Shown here: one piece after another, positions 22,716-31,026 of the stretch
Position numbering within the stretch: position 1 is the stretch's first letter
How the letters are laid out: each line of letters begins with the position of its first letter
Assembly: GCA_025355505.1 (NCBI GenBank)
Contig: JANXZM010000089.1
Coordinates: forward strand, 1-64,000
Length of the DNA stretch: 64,000 bases
Source of the DNA: Acidobacteriaceae bacterium
Lineage (GTDB): Bacteria > Acidobacteriota > Terriglobia > Terriglobales > Acidobacteriaceae
Reading direction: 5' to 3'
Translations under genes and position numbers: made by a program
Notes under the pieces: generated by a model
What the model was told of the DNA's origin: nothing
The model's input: only the letters and a program-made list of their open reading frames with translations
The model's database searches: none

Positions 22716-23629
22716 GACGCCGTAAGCGACGCCGCAGTCACGTCAATCACGACCGCTGGCTGGTTTCCTACGCTGACTTCATTACTCTCTTGTTTGCCTT
22801 TTTTGTCGTGCTCTACGCCTCGTCGCAAGTCGACAAAAGAAAAATCGGAAGGCTGGCTCTAGCCATTCAGGTCGCTTTCCAGGAGATGGGAGTGTTTCAG
22901 GCTTCCACTACGGAAATACCTATCGATGTTGCAGACCCCATGCCCTTCAGCACCGTGCAAGCGGTCGAAAACACGGAGCGCACCGCGAGCCTGGGCCGGA
23001 TCGCATCTCGCCCCGATGGTTCGCTCGGCACAGGTGTAGAGAACGGCGATCTGGCCGAATTGCAGGCGGAACTGAAAATCGCGCTCGCTACGGAAATCCA
23101 GCGTAAGGAAATCGCCATGCACCGCGAACCCGACGGGCTGGTCATCAGTCTGCGCGAGGTGGGATTTTTCGAAAGCGGCTCCGCCCAGATGAAGGCCACC
23201 TCCCAGGCTGCCTTCGACCGCATCGCCAGCATGCTCCGCCAGCGTGACTATCGCTTGCGGATCGAGGGCCACACCGATAACGCCCCCATTCACACCTCCC
23301 AGTTTGCCTCGAACTGGGAGCTCTCCACATCCCGTGCAACCGAAATTGTGCGGCTTCTCATCGTCCGGGACGGCTTCGGTCCCGATCGTCTAAGCGCTGC
23401 CGGATTCGCCGAGTATCACCCGGTCGCAACCAATCTCACCAGCGAAGGCCGCGGCATGAACCGCCGCGTGGATATCGTCATCCTCGGCCATACCCTGGCG
23501 GCGGATCCCCTTGCCCAGGCCGGGATACAAGCCCAGACCCCAGTCGCAAAGAAGACGGGGCAAACGTTTCCGGCAGCCGCACTCAAGCCCACCGTGGTGA
23601 GGGCTGCGGACAAACGTCTACAGCAGTAA
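22712..23629 (+). CDS. motB: Flagellar motor stator protein MotB
   Basis: MotB anchors the stator to peptidoglycan. It has 305 residues. After a very basic start (RRRKRRRSH) comes the single helix with the proton-carrying Asp in WLVSYADFITLLFAFFVVLY. The C-terminal OmpA-like domain carries RIEGHTDNAPIHTSQFASNW, ELSTSRATEIVRLL and GFAEYHPVATNLTSEGRGMN then RRVDIVIL. No defect is visible. It is the last gene of the flagellar region. Confidence 0.95.
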   Translation: MRRRKRRRSHVNHDRWLVSYADFITLLFAFFVVLYASSQVDKRKIGRLALAIQVAFQEMGVFQASTTEIPIDVADPMPFSTVQAVENTERTASLGRIASRPDGSLGTGVENGDLAELQAELKIALATEIQRKEIAMHREPDGLVISLREVGFFESGSAQMKATSQAAFDRIASMLRQRDYRLRIEGHTDNAPIHTSQFASNWELSTSRATEIVRLLIVRDGFGPDRLSAAGFAEYHPVATNLTSEGRGMNRRVDIVILGHTLAADPLAQAGIQAQTPVAKKTGQTFPAAALKPTVVRAADKRLQQ

Positions 23630-23685
23630 TTCCATCCAGCGCGTGTGATCGATTGATGGTTCCCCTCATGGCTTCCCTCGTGCTA

Positions 23686-23727
23686 CTTCGTGTCCTTCGT
23701 GGTGAATGAATTTAGGACACTATCCCC
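23686..23727. repeat. Dispersed intergenic repeat, CTTCGTGTCC family (copy A)
   Basis: This 42-base block runs CTTCGTGTCCTTCGTGGTGA then ATGAATTTAGGACACTATC. Related blocks lie at 25421-25519 and 39385-39472, all intergenic. Confidence 0.7.
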
Positions 23728-23779
23728 CGTCAAGCCGATTGCGCCCAGCCCACCGGACAATTAAGATTCCTTCACTCCC

Positions 23780-25411
23780 ATGTCTGAAGTAATTCCAACC
23801 AAGCCCACGACTTTACGTCCCGCTTCCACCCCTGTTCCTGAAACTTCCGTCGAGGTATTCGCCGTTTACGGCGTTGAGCCCGAGATCCAGGCCTATGCCA
23901 TGGCCAAGTATTCGCGCTCATCGCTCTCGATGAAAGAGTCGTTGAAGGAAATCACGCTGCAGAAGGCGGAAAAATTTCTCAACACCTTTTACTTTCAGTA
24001 CGGGCATCGCTCCATTGCCGACCTTGCCCACATCGCGCTCGCGATTGAGCGCCTATCCATCCTCGCCGCCATCGTCGTCGCCGACGAGCAGCGCTGGGAT
24101 GGCCAAGAGCGCTCGACTCGCTACCAGGACTTCAGGAAAAGCGGTTACTACACCCCCAGTTTTCAGGATGGTGCTTTCGAGGATGACAGTGGGGCCTCGA
24201 ACCTTTGCCCTCGGACTCTCTTTCGCGAAACCATCGAGTCCCTGTTCACCACCTACGAAAAAGTTTCCCGGCGGACGTTCGAATATCTCGCCGGCATCAC
24301 ACCGCGTCCCGCCGAAATGAAGCCGGACGCTTACGAGCGCACCCTGCGCGCCCGCGCCTTCGACATTTCGCGCTATCTGCTGCCGCTCGCCACCAACACT
24401 TCGCTCGGGGAGATCGTCAACGCCCGCACGCTGGAAAACCAGGTCGCGCACCTGCTCTCGCAGCCACACAAGGAAGTCCGTGATCTTGGAGCGCTGCTGA
24501 AACAAGCCGCCCTTTCCCCGGCCTACAACGCGAACGAAGAATCGCTGCGCGCCCTGGTTGCCGAGATTCGCACCGTGTCGCCCGAAATCGCCGATCGAGC
24601 CGAACGCGAACTCCTGCGCGAAGTGCGGGTCGCACCCACGCTGGTGAAGTACGCCGACCCGAATCTCTACGAAATCGAGACTCGTCGCGAACTCCTGCAG
24701 GCCGCCGTCGAACTGATGCGCGGCGCCGCCATCGAGGCCGCGCCGCTCGTTGATCTACTGGACAATGATTTGCCTGACGCGGATTCGATCGAGGTTGAAC
24801 TCGCTGCCACGCTGATTTACGGCCATTGTCATTACTCCTACCGGCAGATTCGCCAGACCGTCGAAGCCTCCGGCGAGGCGCGCCGCCGAGAAATCATCGA
24901 CCTCGGCCTGCGCCATCGCGGCGCCCACGACGAACTGCTCCGCCCCTTCTCCGCGGGCCAGCAGTTTCGCTTCGACATCCTCATGGACATCGGCGGATTC
25001 CGCGACATGCATCGCCACCGCCGCTGCGTCCAGATCATGCAGGATTTCACCACTGCTCACGGCTTCGACACGCCACCCGAAGTCGAGGCTGCCGGAGTCC
25101 GCTCCGACTATGAAGCCGCGATGAAGCGCGCGGAAAGCGCGGTGCGGAAGCTTTCCGCGACCGGAAGCGAAGAGGCAGCGCAAAACGCGCAGTACGCGAT
25201 CCCACTCGCTTTCCGCAAGCGCACTCTGTTTAAGATGGACTTCGCCGAGGCCGTGTACATCTCCGAATTGCGCACCACCCCCGCCGGACACACGTCCTAT
25301 CGCAACGTGGCCTATGCCATGTACGAAGCCGTCGCCGCAAAATATCCGGCGTTGGCCAAATATTTCCGGGTGCACGACGTGCGCGAGCCAGTGGATCTGT
25401 TGCAGCGCTGA
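23780..25411 (+). CDS. Tandem ThyX-like (FAD-dependent thymidylate synthase family) protein
   Basis: At 543 residues it is more than twice a normal ThyX (about 220-250). Two ThyX-like halves can be seen. The first (residues about 25-260) has FYFQYGHRSIADLAHIALAI and QRWDGQERSTRYQDF, resembling the S-T-R-Y end of the ThyX motif but without RHR. The second (about 320-540) has GFRDMHRHRRCVQIMQDFTT, which has RHR but lacks the following S...S.RY. So neither half holds a full RHR-x7-S signature. It may be a ThyX paralogue with another flavin role, or a heterodimer-like single chain. Thymidylate synthesis is not assured. Confidence 0.75.
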   Translation: MSEVIPTKPTTLRPASTPVPETSVEVFAVYGVEPEIQAYAMAKYSRSSLSMKESLKEITLQKAEKFLNTFYFQYGHRSIADLAHIALAIERLSILAAIVVADEQRWDGQERSTRYQDFRKSGYYTPSFQDGAFEDDSGASNLCPRTLFRETIESLFTTYEKVSRRTFEYLAGITPRPAEMKPDAYERTLRARAFDISRYLLPLATNTSLGEIVNARTLENQVAHLLSQPHKEVRDLGALLKQAALSPAYNANEESLRALVAEIRTVSPEIADRAERELLREVRVAPTLVKYADPNLYEIETRRELLQAAVELMRGAAIEAAPLVDLLDNDLPDADSIEVELAATLIYGHCHYSYRQIRQTVEASGEARRREIIDLGLRHRGAHDELLRPFSAGQQFRFDILMDIGGFRDMHRHRRCVQIMQDFTTAHGFDTPPEVEAAGVRSDYEAAMKRAESAVRKLSATGSEEAAQNAQYAIPLAFRKRTLFKMDFAEAVYISELRTTPAGHTSYRNVAYAMYEAVAAKYPALAKYFRVHDVREPVDLLQR

Positions 25412-25420
25412 GCCCAAATT

Positions 25421-25519
25421 AACCACGAAGGTTACGAAGGGGACACAAAGGACCACGAAGGAAACTTTTAGCGGTTCAAACCTTCGTGTCCTTGGTGGTT
25501 GACCAATTTAGGACACTAC
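25421..25519. repeat. Dispersed intergenic repeat, CTTCGTGTCC family (copy B)
   Basis: Opens with AACCACGAAGGTTACGAAGG, has ACCACGAAGGAAACTTTTAG and then the inverse CCTTCGTGTCCTTGGTGG, so it can fold on itself. It ends AATTTAGGACACTACC like copy A. Confidence 0.7.
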
Positions 25520-25575
25520 CGGCGTGTTCACAAAATTGACGCCGATGAATCTCCGCCTCTAAAATCACCTCACAC

Positions 25576-25917
25576 ATGCCTCTCTATGAATACCTATGCA
25601 AGAAGTGCGGACATCGCTTTGAAAAAATCCGCAAGTTTTCCGATAAGCAGCTGCGCAAGTGCCCTGAATGCGGGGGCGTTATCGAACAAGTAATCTCGGC
25701 TCCAGCCGTGCAGTTCAAAGGCTCGGGCTGGTACGTGACGGATTATGCGAAGAAGGGCGCCGGTTCTGCGGCGTCGTCCGCGTCCTCATCTTCTTCTGAA
25801 GGCGACAGCGGCGCAAAAGAAACGAAGGAGACCAAAGACAGCAAAGAGGCGAAGGATACCAAGAAAGACGACAAGCCCAAGTCCGATACCTCGCAAAAGA
25901 AACACAAGAAAGACTAG
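25576..25917 (+). CDS. FmdB-family zinc ribbon protein
   Basis: The N-terminal 50 residues are a putative regulatory zinc ribbon of the FmdB family: MPLYEYLCKKCGHRFEKIRK and KCPECGGVIEQVISAP, with two CxxC pairs. The C-terminal half is a low-complexity Ser/Lys/Asp/Glu tail (KETKETKDSKEAKDTKKDDK). FmdB proteins are small and of uncertain function. It follows copy B of the intergenic repeat and is convergent with the next gene. Confidence 0.88.
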   Translation: MPLYEYLCKKCGHRFEKIRKFSDKQLRKCPECGGVIEQVISAPAVQFKGSGWYVTDYAKKGAGSAASSASSSSSEGDSGAKETKETKDSKEAKDTKKDDKPKSDTSQKKHKKD

Positions 25918-25946
25918 CCACCTCTAGTCTTGGTTGCGTTCCTATT

Positions 25947-26267
25947 TTACCGAGGCACCACCCCACGCTCTGGTTTGCCGACAACCAAGGTGCGTCGGCG
26001 GGGCAGTTCGTCATCGGAGATTTCCGCGAGGAACTGCAGGTTGAGGCCCAGCCGGTCGCATGCCTGACAAGCCGCGTCGTTGAGAAAGTACACGATGTCT
26101 CCCCCAAATCGATCCTTGGCCCAGCGGCGTTCATCGAGGGCGAACGGATTCACCGAATACACTTTAATCTCGGTGTGTTCCAGCAGGACAGCGCTCAGTT
26201 CGCGCTGGAATCCGAGCGCCCCTTGCCGCACTTGCGCCATGGTGAAAGAAACAACGCGATAAGGCAT
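25947..26267 (-). CDS. Conserved-looking hypothetical protein, 106 residues
   Basis: From ATG 26267 the protein begins MPYRVVSFTMAQVRQGALGF. It contains the strand-like EIKVYSVNPFALDERRWAKD and FGGDIVYFLNDAACQACDRL, with a CQAC pair. I do not recognise a family. The open frame continues upstream to 26474 but crosses a GC hairpin at 26290-26309 and reads as low-complexity Pro/Arg. The chosen start is therefore the first credible ATG. Confidence 0.5.
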   Translation of the reverse strand: MPYRVVSFTMAQVRQGALGFQRELSAVLLEHTEIKVYSVNPFALDERRWAKDRFGGDIVYFLNDAACQACDRLGLNLQFLAEISDDELPRRRTLVVGKPERGVVPR

Positions 26268-26289
26268 AGGCTGAAGTTGAGGAGGGGGT

Positions 26290-26309
26290 GACGGGCGAGG
26301 ACGCCCGTC
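26290..26309. repeat. GACGGGCG/CGCCCGTC hairpin
   Basis: A perfect 8-bp stem with an AGGA loop, lying between the divergent hypothetical gene and pirin. Its form is like other short palindromic repeats in this window. Confidence 0.45.
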
Positions 26310-26467
26310 GCTCCACCAAAGGACGAAGCATAGCAGCCTTTGCCAGTGGGCAGTTCGTCCAGGGTGGTTTGCAAACGAGTGCGGGACGAACCGCAAACGA
26401 CCAACCATGAGCGACCGCCGACGGTTCTCCCCTTGAATCCTTCCCGCTCCCCGCACATCTAATCGAT

Positions 26468-26493
26468 TTGACATAGTCGTTACAACGACTAAA
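26468..26493 (+). promoter_or_regulatory. Pirin promoter with an operator between -35 and -10
   Basis: TTGACA at 26468-26473 is followed by TAGTCGTTACAACGACTA (26474-26491), a perfect 8-bp inverted repeat with an AC centre. A weak -10 (ACTAAA, 26488-26493) overlaps its right arm. The ribosome binding site AGGAGAG follows. The layout is that of a MarR/HxlR-type repressor site; the regulator is not in the window. Confidence 0.55.
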
Positions 26494-26509
26494 CAGGAGA
26501 GCAGATTTC

Positions 26510-27208
26510 ATGATAACCATCCGACGCGGCAATGAGCGTGGTGGCGGCGATTACGGCTGGCTGAAGACCCGCCATACTTTCAGTTTCAACGATTACTCCG
26601 ATCCCAAGTGGATGGGTTTCCGCTCGTTGCGCGTGATCAACGAAGATTGGGTCGCGCCGAGCGGCGGCTTCCCAACGCATCCTCATCGCGACATGGAGAT
26701 CATCACCTATGTCCTGTCAGGCCAGCTCGAGCACAAAGACAGCCTGGGCACCGGCGCAGTGATCCTACCGGGCGACGGGCAGCGCATGAGCGCCGGCCGT
26801 GGCATCCGCCACAGCGAAGCGAATCCGTCAGCGAGCGAGTCCGTGCATCTGCTGCAGATATGGATTCTCCCCGACAAGCAAGGGCACGAACCCGGCTACG
26901 AACAGAAGAACTTTCCCGACGTCGAGAAGCGCGGCAAGTTTCGCCTGATGGCCTCGAGCGACGGCGCGGACGGTTCAGTAAAGATCAATCAGGACGCGAA
27001 GCTGTTCGTGACTCTGCTTGCACCAGGAGAAGAGGTCGCGCAGTCGCTCGAGGCCAAGCGTCACGCGTGGCTCCAGATTGCCAAGGGCGAAGTCGAACTG
27101 AACGGCCAGAAGTTGCACCAGGGAGACGGCGCGGCGATAAGCAATGAAAACAGGCTGACGATCAAAGCAACGGAAGACGCTGAAGTTCTACTGTTCGACT
27201 TGGCGTAA
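26510..27208 (+). CDS. Pirin family protein (YhhW-like)
   Basis: Bicupin pirin of 232 residues. The metal-binding N-terminal cupin is intact: GGFPTHPHRDMEIITYVLSG with the His pair, a later RGIRHSE with the third His, and a Glu nearby. Members such as YhhW have quercetin 2,3-dioxygenase activity in vitro; the physiological role is unclear. The C-terminal cupin (AWLQIAKGEVELNGQKLHQG) is degenerate, as in relatives. An operator-like palindrome overlaps its promoter, so it is probably inducible, perhaps by electrophile or redox stress. Confidence 0.88.
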   Translation: MITIRRGNERGGGDYGWLKTRHTFSFNDYSDPKWMGFRSLRVINEDWVAPSGGFPTHPHRDMEIITYVLSGQLEHKDSLGTGAVILPGDGQRMSAGRGIRHSEANPSASESVHLLQIWILPDKQGHEPGYEQKNFPDVEKRGKFRLMASSDGADGSVKINQDAKLFVTLLAPGEEVAQSLEAKRHAWLQIAKGEVELNGQKLHQGDGAAISNENRLTIKATEDAEVLLFDLA

Positions 27209-27230
27209 ACAGATCGGGGGTCATCTGGCG

Positions 27231-27281
27231 ATCGGGTCATCGAAAACCCACCAGGAAGTTCTGATCAACCGATGGCCCGAT
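27231..27281. repeat. GGGTCATCGG-type hairpin (copy 1), downstream of pgeF
   Basis: ATCGGGTCATCG (27231-27242) pairs with CGATGGCCCGAT (27270-27281) with one mismatch. A related hairpin lies at 28192-28252, so the pgeF gene is bracketed by the two. Confidence 0.5.
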
Positions 27282-27286
27282 ACCTT

Positions 27287-28168
27287 TCATTCCAGCCTGA
27301 TCCCTGCCGCTCCCATCAGCCTTCCCGTTTCGCCCTTCTCCGCCCGGAAGCTGAACAGCAGTTCCGTATGGCACGCCGTGCACGGTGCCGCCGTGTCAAT
27401 ATTCTTCGCCAGTACGCCCGCATCCAGCAGTTGTCGCCGGTTCGCCTCTACCAGATCGAGAAAAAGTTTTACCGGCAATTCGCTGTGTCCCGGCGCGCGC
27501 GCGGTCAGGAACAGCAACGGATATTTCTCCCGCACCGGATCCGATTCCTTCACTTCGCGGAACAAGCTTCCAGCATACGCAAACTGCATTTCAAACTTGG
27601 TGCGCACTTCTTCGCCCACGTCGTAGCAGCACCCCTGCACTCCCGGCCCAATCGCCGCCACCAGGTTCCGCGGATCGCTCCCGAAATGTTTTCGCATCTC
27701 GCCGACACCCTTCTCGACGATGCGCTTGACCGTGCCGCGCCAGCCTGCGTGAAAAACGCCGACAGCCCGCCGTTTGTGATCCGCTAGAATGATGGGAAGG
27801 CAGTCGGCAGTCTGCACGGCTAAGACCAGCCCCGGCGTATCCGTGACCAGCCCGTCCCCAGCCAGAAGCTGTTCCGGCATCCGGTCCACTCGATGGATCA
27901 AATCAGAATGAATCTGCCGCAGCGAAACCAGCGGCCAGTTCCTGCGTCCATTCGCAACGCCCAGTTCCTTGAGGAAAAGTTCGCGGTTGCGCTCGACGGC
28001 CGCGCGGGAGTCATGTTGTGTAAACCCAAGATTCAGCGCGCTTCCGCCGTACCGGCGCGACGTTCCGCCATGCCGCGTCGAGAAGGCATGCACCAGCCAT
28101 GCCAGCTTGGCCAGCTTTTCGGACCGCAAAAGTTGTAGTTTGTTTCTTGCGACGCTCGTGGTCACCAC
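27287..28168 (-). CDS. pgeF: Polyphenol oxidase / peptidoglycan editing factor PgeF (YfiH family)
   Basis: This laccase-domain protein of 293 residues has RQIHSDLIHRV, the zinc/copper site VQTADCLPIILAD, GVFHAGWRGTVKRIVEKGVG and IGPGVQGCCYDVGEEV, with CHT near the C-terminus. Members remove wrong amino acids from peptidoglycan precursors or act on purine nucleosides. Metal ligands look complete. An N-terminal extension of about 30 residues (MVTTSVARNKLQLLRSEKL) is longer than in the E. coli protein, and a later start is possible. Confidence 0.88.
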   Translation of the reverse strand: MVTTSVARNKLQLLRSEKLAKLAWLVHAFSTRHGGTSRRYGGSALNLGFTQHDSRAAVERNRELFLKELGVANGRRNWPLVSLRQIHSDLIHRVDRMPEQLLAGDGLVTDTPGLVLAVQTADCLPIILADHKRRAVGVFHAGWRGTVKRIVEKGVGEMRKHFGSDPRNLVAAIGPGVQGCCYDVGEEVRTKFEMQFAYAGSLFREVKESDPVREKYPLLFLTARAPGHSELPVKLFLDLVEANRRQLLDAGVLAKNIDTAAPCTACHTELLFSFRAEKGETGRLMGAAGIRLE

Positions 28169-28191
28169 ACTTCGATCATACCCTGACTATC

Positions 28192-28252
28192 GGGTCATCG
28201 GCTGATCGGGGCATTGGAAATCGGCTCGCGGTTCTTGATCGCCCGATGACCC
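28192..28252. repeat. GGGTCATCGG-type hairpin (copy 2), between yceI and pgeF
   Basis: GGGTCATCGGCTGATC (28192-28207) pairs with GATCGCCCGATGACCC (28237-28252) with two mismatches. It lies between two genes in the same direction and may end the yceI transcript. Confidence 0.55.
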
Positions 28253-28256
28253 AGAC

Positions 28257-28865
28257 TTACTTCTTCTTCACCAGTTCCGCGTCAATCTGGATCTTTACTT
28301 TATCGCCAACCACCGCCTCGCCGGTCTTGAGAAGGTGGTTGTAGACCAGATTGAAATCCTTGCGGTTGATGGTCGTCGTTGCGGAAATTCCACGGCGTAA
28401 ATTGCCCCACGGATCGGCCAATTCAGGCGTAGGGCCATCCACCTCGAGCGTGACTTCGTGCGTGGTTCCGTGGATGGTCAGATCGCCAATCAACTGCAGC
28501 TTCCCGCCGCCGCTTACGATGCGTTTGGACTTGAATTCAATGGTTGGATATTTTTCGACGTCAAAGAAATCAGAGCTTTTAAGATCTTTGTCCCGCGCCT
28601 CGACCCGTGTATCGACCGAGCTAACGTCGATGCTGGCCGATACCTGCGACTGGGTGGTGTCTTTGTCGTTTAGTACGACGCTTCCCGTCACCTTCGTAAA
28701 ATTCCCGGTGACATTCGAGATGCCGAGATGACGCACCGTAAACTGCGCGGTCGAGTGCGCAGGATCAATATTCCAGTTTGAAGTCTGCGCGAGCGCCGAC
28801 ATACTTGCGAGCAGCACAATCGCCGAAACTGTAAAAACTCGTTGAGCTGTTTTCAGCATACCCAT
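28257..28865 (-). CDS. YceI family periplasmic protein
   Basis: A 202-residue secreted protein with a signal peptide ending near SALAQ (residues about 12-27) and the YceI lipocalin-like fold. NWNIDPAHSTAQFTVRHLGI opens the domain, DVEKYPTIEFKSKRIV and GDLTIHGTTHEVTLEVDG follow, and DFNLVYN lies near the end. YceI proteins bind isoprenoid quinones or similar amphiphiles, with roles in stress or transport. No cytochrome b561 neighbour is present here. Confidence 0.92.
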   Translation of the reverse strand: MGMLKTAQRVFTVSAIVLLASMSALAQTSNWNIDPAHSTAQFTVRHLGISNVTGNFTKVTGSVVLNDKDTTQSQVSASIDVSSVDTRVEARDKDLKSSDFFDVEKYPTIEFKSKRIVSGGGKLQLIGDLTIHGTTHEVTLEVDGPTPELADPWGNLRRGISATTTINRKDFNLVYNHLLKTGEAVVGDKVKIQIDAELVKKK

Positions 28866-29048
28866 TCAATATCCTAGTAAGTGAGTTTTCCTGGAGGCCG
28901 GGAGTTCCACGCCTGGGTTAACAATTCCCGGGCTCTCCCAAAGTCAGGATAAAGTTTCAGATGCAGCCTCGTTCGACAAAGATGCAATAAGACACGAAGG
29001 CCGCGCAGCAGTTATGCGTGGCCTTGGTGTCATCTGCGCGCTTCCAGT

Positions 29049-29350
29049 TCATTCCTTGCCGCTGGCGATGCCGGTGGCCGTTTGTTCAGCTTCATGCTTC
29101 TGCTCGACTGTATTGACCTTCACCGTGGCCAGTATCTTCTCCAGCTTGGCGAAGACTTTGTCGCGGTTGACGTGCTCAACGCCGGTTTTGGAGATTGCTT
29201 CGAGCACGCGCTTACCGCGAGTAACAGCCCGAGAATTGCGGAGCCTGCGATCATAGCCAGTTTCTGCTGGCGCAACCAGGACGAAAGCGTTGTCCCGGAG
29301 ATTATGTTGTTGTTGGTTGCCTGATTAGCGGATTTCCTAATGGTTGCCAT
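29049..29350 (-). pseudogene. Small membrane-anchored ORF with apparent frameshift
   Basis: From ATG 29350 one frame gives a lipoprotein-like start: KLAMIAGSAILGLLLAVSAC. It soon turns into a Ser/Pro-rich tail stopping at 29120. The other frame, open from about 29320, reads VNRDKVFAKLEKILATVKVN then TVEQKHEAEQTATGIASGKE to a TGA at 29049-29051 and looks like a natural amphipathic helix. Either a frameshift near 29190 has split one gene or the two frames are unrelated. I cannot decide without homologues. The plus-strand frames here seem to be shadows. Confidence 0.35.
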
Positions 29351-29373
29351 TCGCTTCCCGCTAGAATGTTTTT

Positions 29374-30249
29374 GTGAGCAAAGTCTCGCCCAGCTTCTCT
29401 CTTGTTTCTCGTGGAGGTTATCGCGGACGTCTGGCACCGTCGCCGACGGGGCTGTTGCATATTGGGCATGCGCGGACTTTCTGGAGGGCGGCGCAGCGGG
29501 CCCTCGAGAATCATGGAACTTTGATTTTGCGGAATGAGGATCTGGATCCGCAGCGCTCGCGGGCTGAATTTGCTCGCGCCATGATTGAAGATTTACGCTG
29601 GCTGGGAATCCGTTGGAGTGAAGGGCCGGATTGTGGCGGGAAGTATGGCGCTTACTCGCAGAGTGAGCGCCGGGCGCACTACCGGGAGGCTTGGCGGCGG
29701 CTGCGGGAGGGCGGGTTTCTGTATCCGTGCCTTTGTTCGCGCAAGTATCTGGCACAGTCGGCGAGCGCTCCAAATGATGGGGATGATGAGCCGGTGTATC
29801 CCGGAACCTGCCGCGAGCGGAAAGATGTGACGGAGTTCATGGAGCCTGCGGGAGTGAACTGGCGGTTTCGCGTTCCCGAGGGCGAGGAGGTTGAGTTTGC
29901 GGATTTGAATCTGGGCCGCCAGCGCTACGTCGCAGGCAGTGATTTTGGCGATTTTCTGGTCTGGCGGCGTGACGATGTTCCCGCTTACCAACTCGCGGTC
30001 GTGGTCGACGACGAGGCGATGCGGATTACGGAAGTTGTGCGGGGCGCGGATCTGCTGAAGTCGACAGCGCGGCAACTGCTGTTGATGCGCGCGCTTGGGT
30101 ACGCTGCACCGGATTACTTTCACTGTGAACTGGTACGGGACTCCGCTGGAACGCGGCTGGCGAAACGACAGGATGCGCTGAGCATCCGGCATTTGCGGGA
30201 GAGCGGGATGACGGCGGAGAAAGTTCTGGAGATGGCCGGTTGGCCATGA
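29374..30249 (+). CDS. gluQ: Glutamyl-Q tRNA(Asp) synthetase
   Basis: GluQ-RS attaches glutamate to queuosine in tRNA(Asp). The 291-residue protein is a truncated GluRS: GRLAPSPTGLLHIGHARTFW with the HIGH motif, NEDLDPQRSRAEF, and the zinc-site cysteines in LYPCLCSRKYL and YPGTCRERK. VVDDEAMRITEVVRGADLL follows. The KMSKS-like loop reads RLAKRQDAL, as in the family. There is no anticodon-binding domain. The start is GTG 29374. It is followed after 18 bases by a DUF2071 gene. Confidence 0.9.
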   Translation: MSKVSPSFSLVSRGGYRGRLAPSPTGLLHIGHARTFWRAAQRALENHGTLILRNEDLDPQRSRAEFARAMIEDLRWLGIRWSEGPDCGGKYGAYSQSERRAHYREAWRRLREGGFLYPCLCSRKYLAQSASAPNDGDDEPVYPGTCRERKDVTEFMEPAGVNWRFRVPEGEEVEFADLNLGRQRYVAGSDFGDFLVWRRDDVPAYQLAVVVDDEAMRITEVVRGADLLKSTARQLLLMRALGYAAPDYFHCELVRDSAGTRLAKRQDALSIRHLRESGMTAEKVLEMAGWP

Positions 30250-30267
30250 TGGTTCGGCACTTTCCAA

Positions 30268-31026
30268 ATGAATCGGACCGCCCGGTTCGACCATCCTAAA
30301 CGTGTGGGCGTCGATGGAGTTTTCCTCACCGCGGAATGGCAGCACCTGGCCATGCTCAACTATGAAGTGGACGCCGCTTTGCTTCTTCCGTTTGTGCCTG
30401 CCGGAACCGAGCTCGATCGCCGGCACGGCAAGGTTTTTGTCAGCCTCGTCGGATTTCGATTTCTAAAAACAAAATTGTTCGGGGTCCTGCCGATTCCCAT
30501 GCACTCGAATTTCGATGAAGTGAACCTGCGGTTTTACGTGCGACGGCAAGTTGGCGGCGAAGTCCGGAGAGGGGTGGTGTTCATCCGGGAGATGGTTCCG
30601 CGCCGGGCGATTGCCTTTGTTGCCCACACGTTCTACAACGAAAATTATGTGGCGCTCTCCATGGCACACGAGATTCGCTCCGTTGGCGATAATAGCCTCA
30701 GGGTGGCGTACCGATGGCGCGGCACGTGCTGGAACGAGATCAACCTTGAAACCGTTGGCAATCCTGAACTGCCAGACGAAGGTTCGATTGAACAGTTCAT
30801 TACCGAGCACTTCTGGGGATATGCGGCGCAGCCTGGCGGTGGTTGCGTGGAATACCGCGTGACGCATCCGTCGTGGAGAGTCTGGCAGGTTCGGCAGCCG
30901 GCATTTGAGGGCGATGCGGAAAAGTTCTACGGAAAAGATATCGCGGCGGTACTTCGCGGTAAGCCGGCGAGCGCTTTTCTCGCGGAGGGGTCCGCGGTTG
31001 CCGTGATGCGGGGGAGAAGGCTGTGA
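30268..31026 (+). CDS. DUF2071 (YqjF-like) protein
   Basis: The 252-residue protein matches the acetoacetate-decarboxylase-like DUF2071 family: VFLTAEWQHLAMLNYEVDAA near residue 20, KVFVSLVGFRFLKTKLFGVL, then FDEVNLRFYVRRQVGGEVRR and GVVFIREMVPRRAIAFVAHT. The function is unknown in most members. Its TGA overlaps the GTG of the following DCC protein, so the two are coupled. In other genomes DUF2071 and DCC genes are also often neighbours, as far as I recall. Confidence 0.85.
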   Translation: MNRTARFDHPKRVGVDGVFLTAEWQHLAMLNYEVDAALLLPFVPAGTELDRRHGKVFVSLVGFRFLKTKLFGVLPIPMHSNFDEVNLRFYVRRQVGGEVRRGVVFIREMVPRRAIAFVAHTFYNENYVALSMAHEIRSVGDNSLRVAYRWRGTCWNEINLETVGNPELPDEGSIEQFITEHFWGYAAQPGGGCVEYRVTHPSWRVWQVRQPAFEGDAEKFYGKDIAAVLRGKPASAFLAEGSAVAVMRGRRL

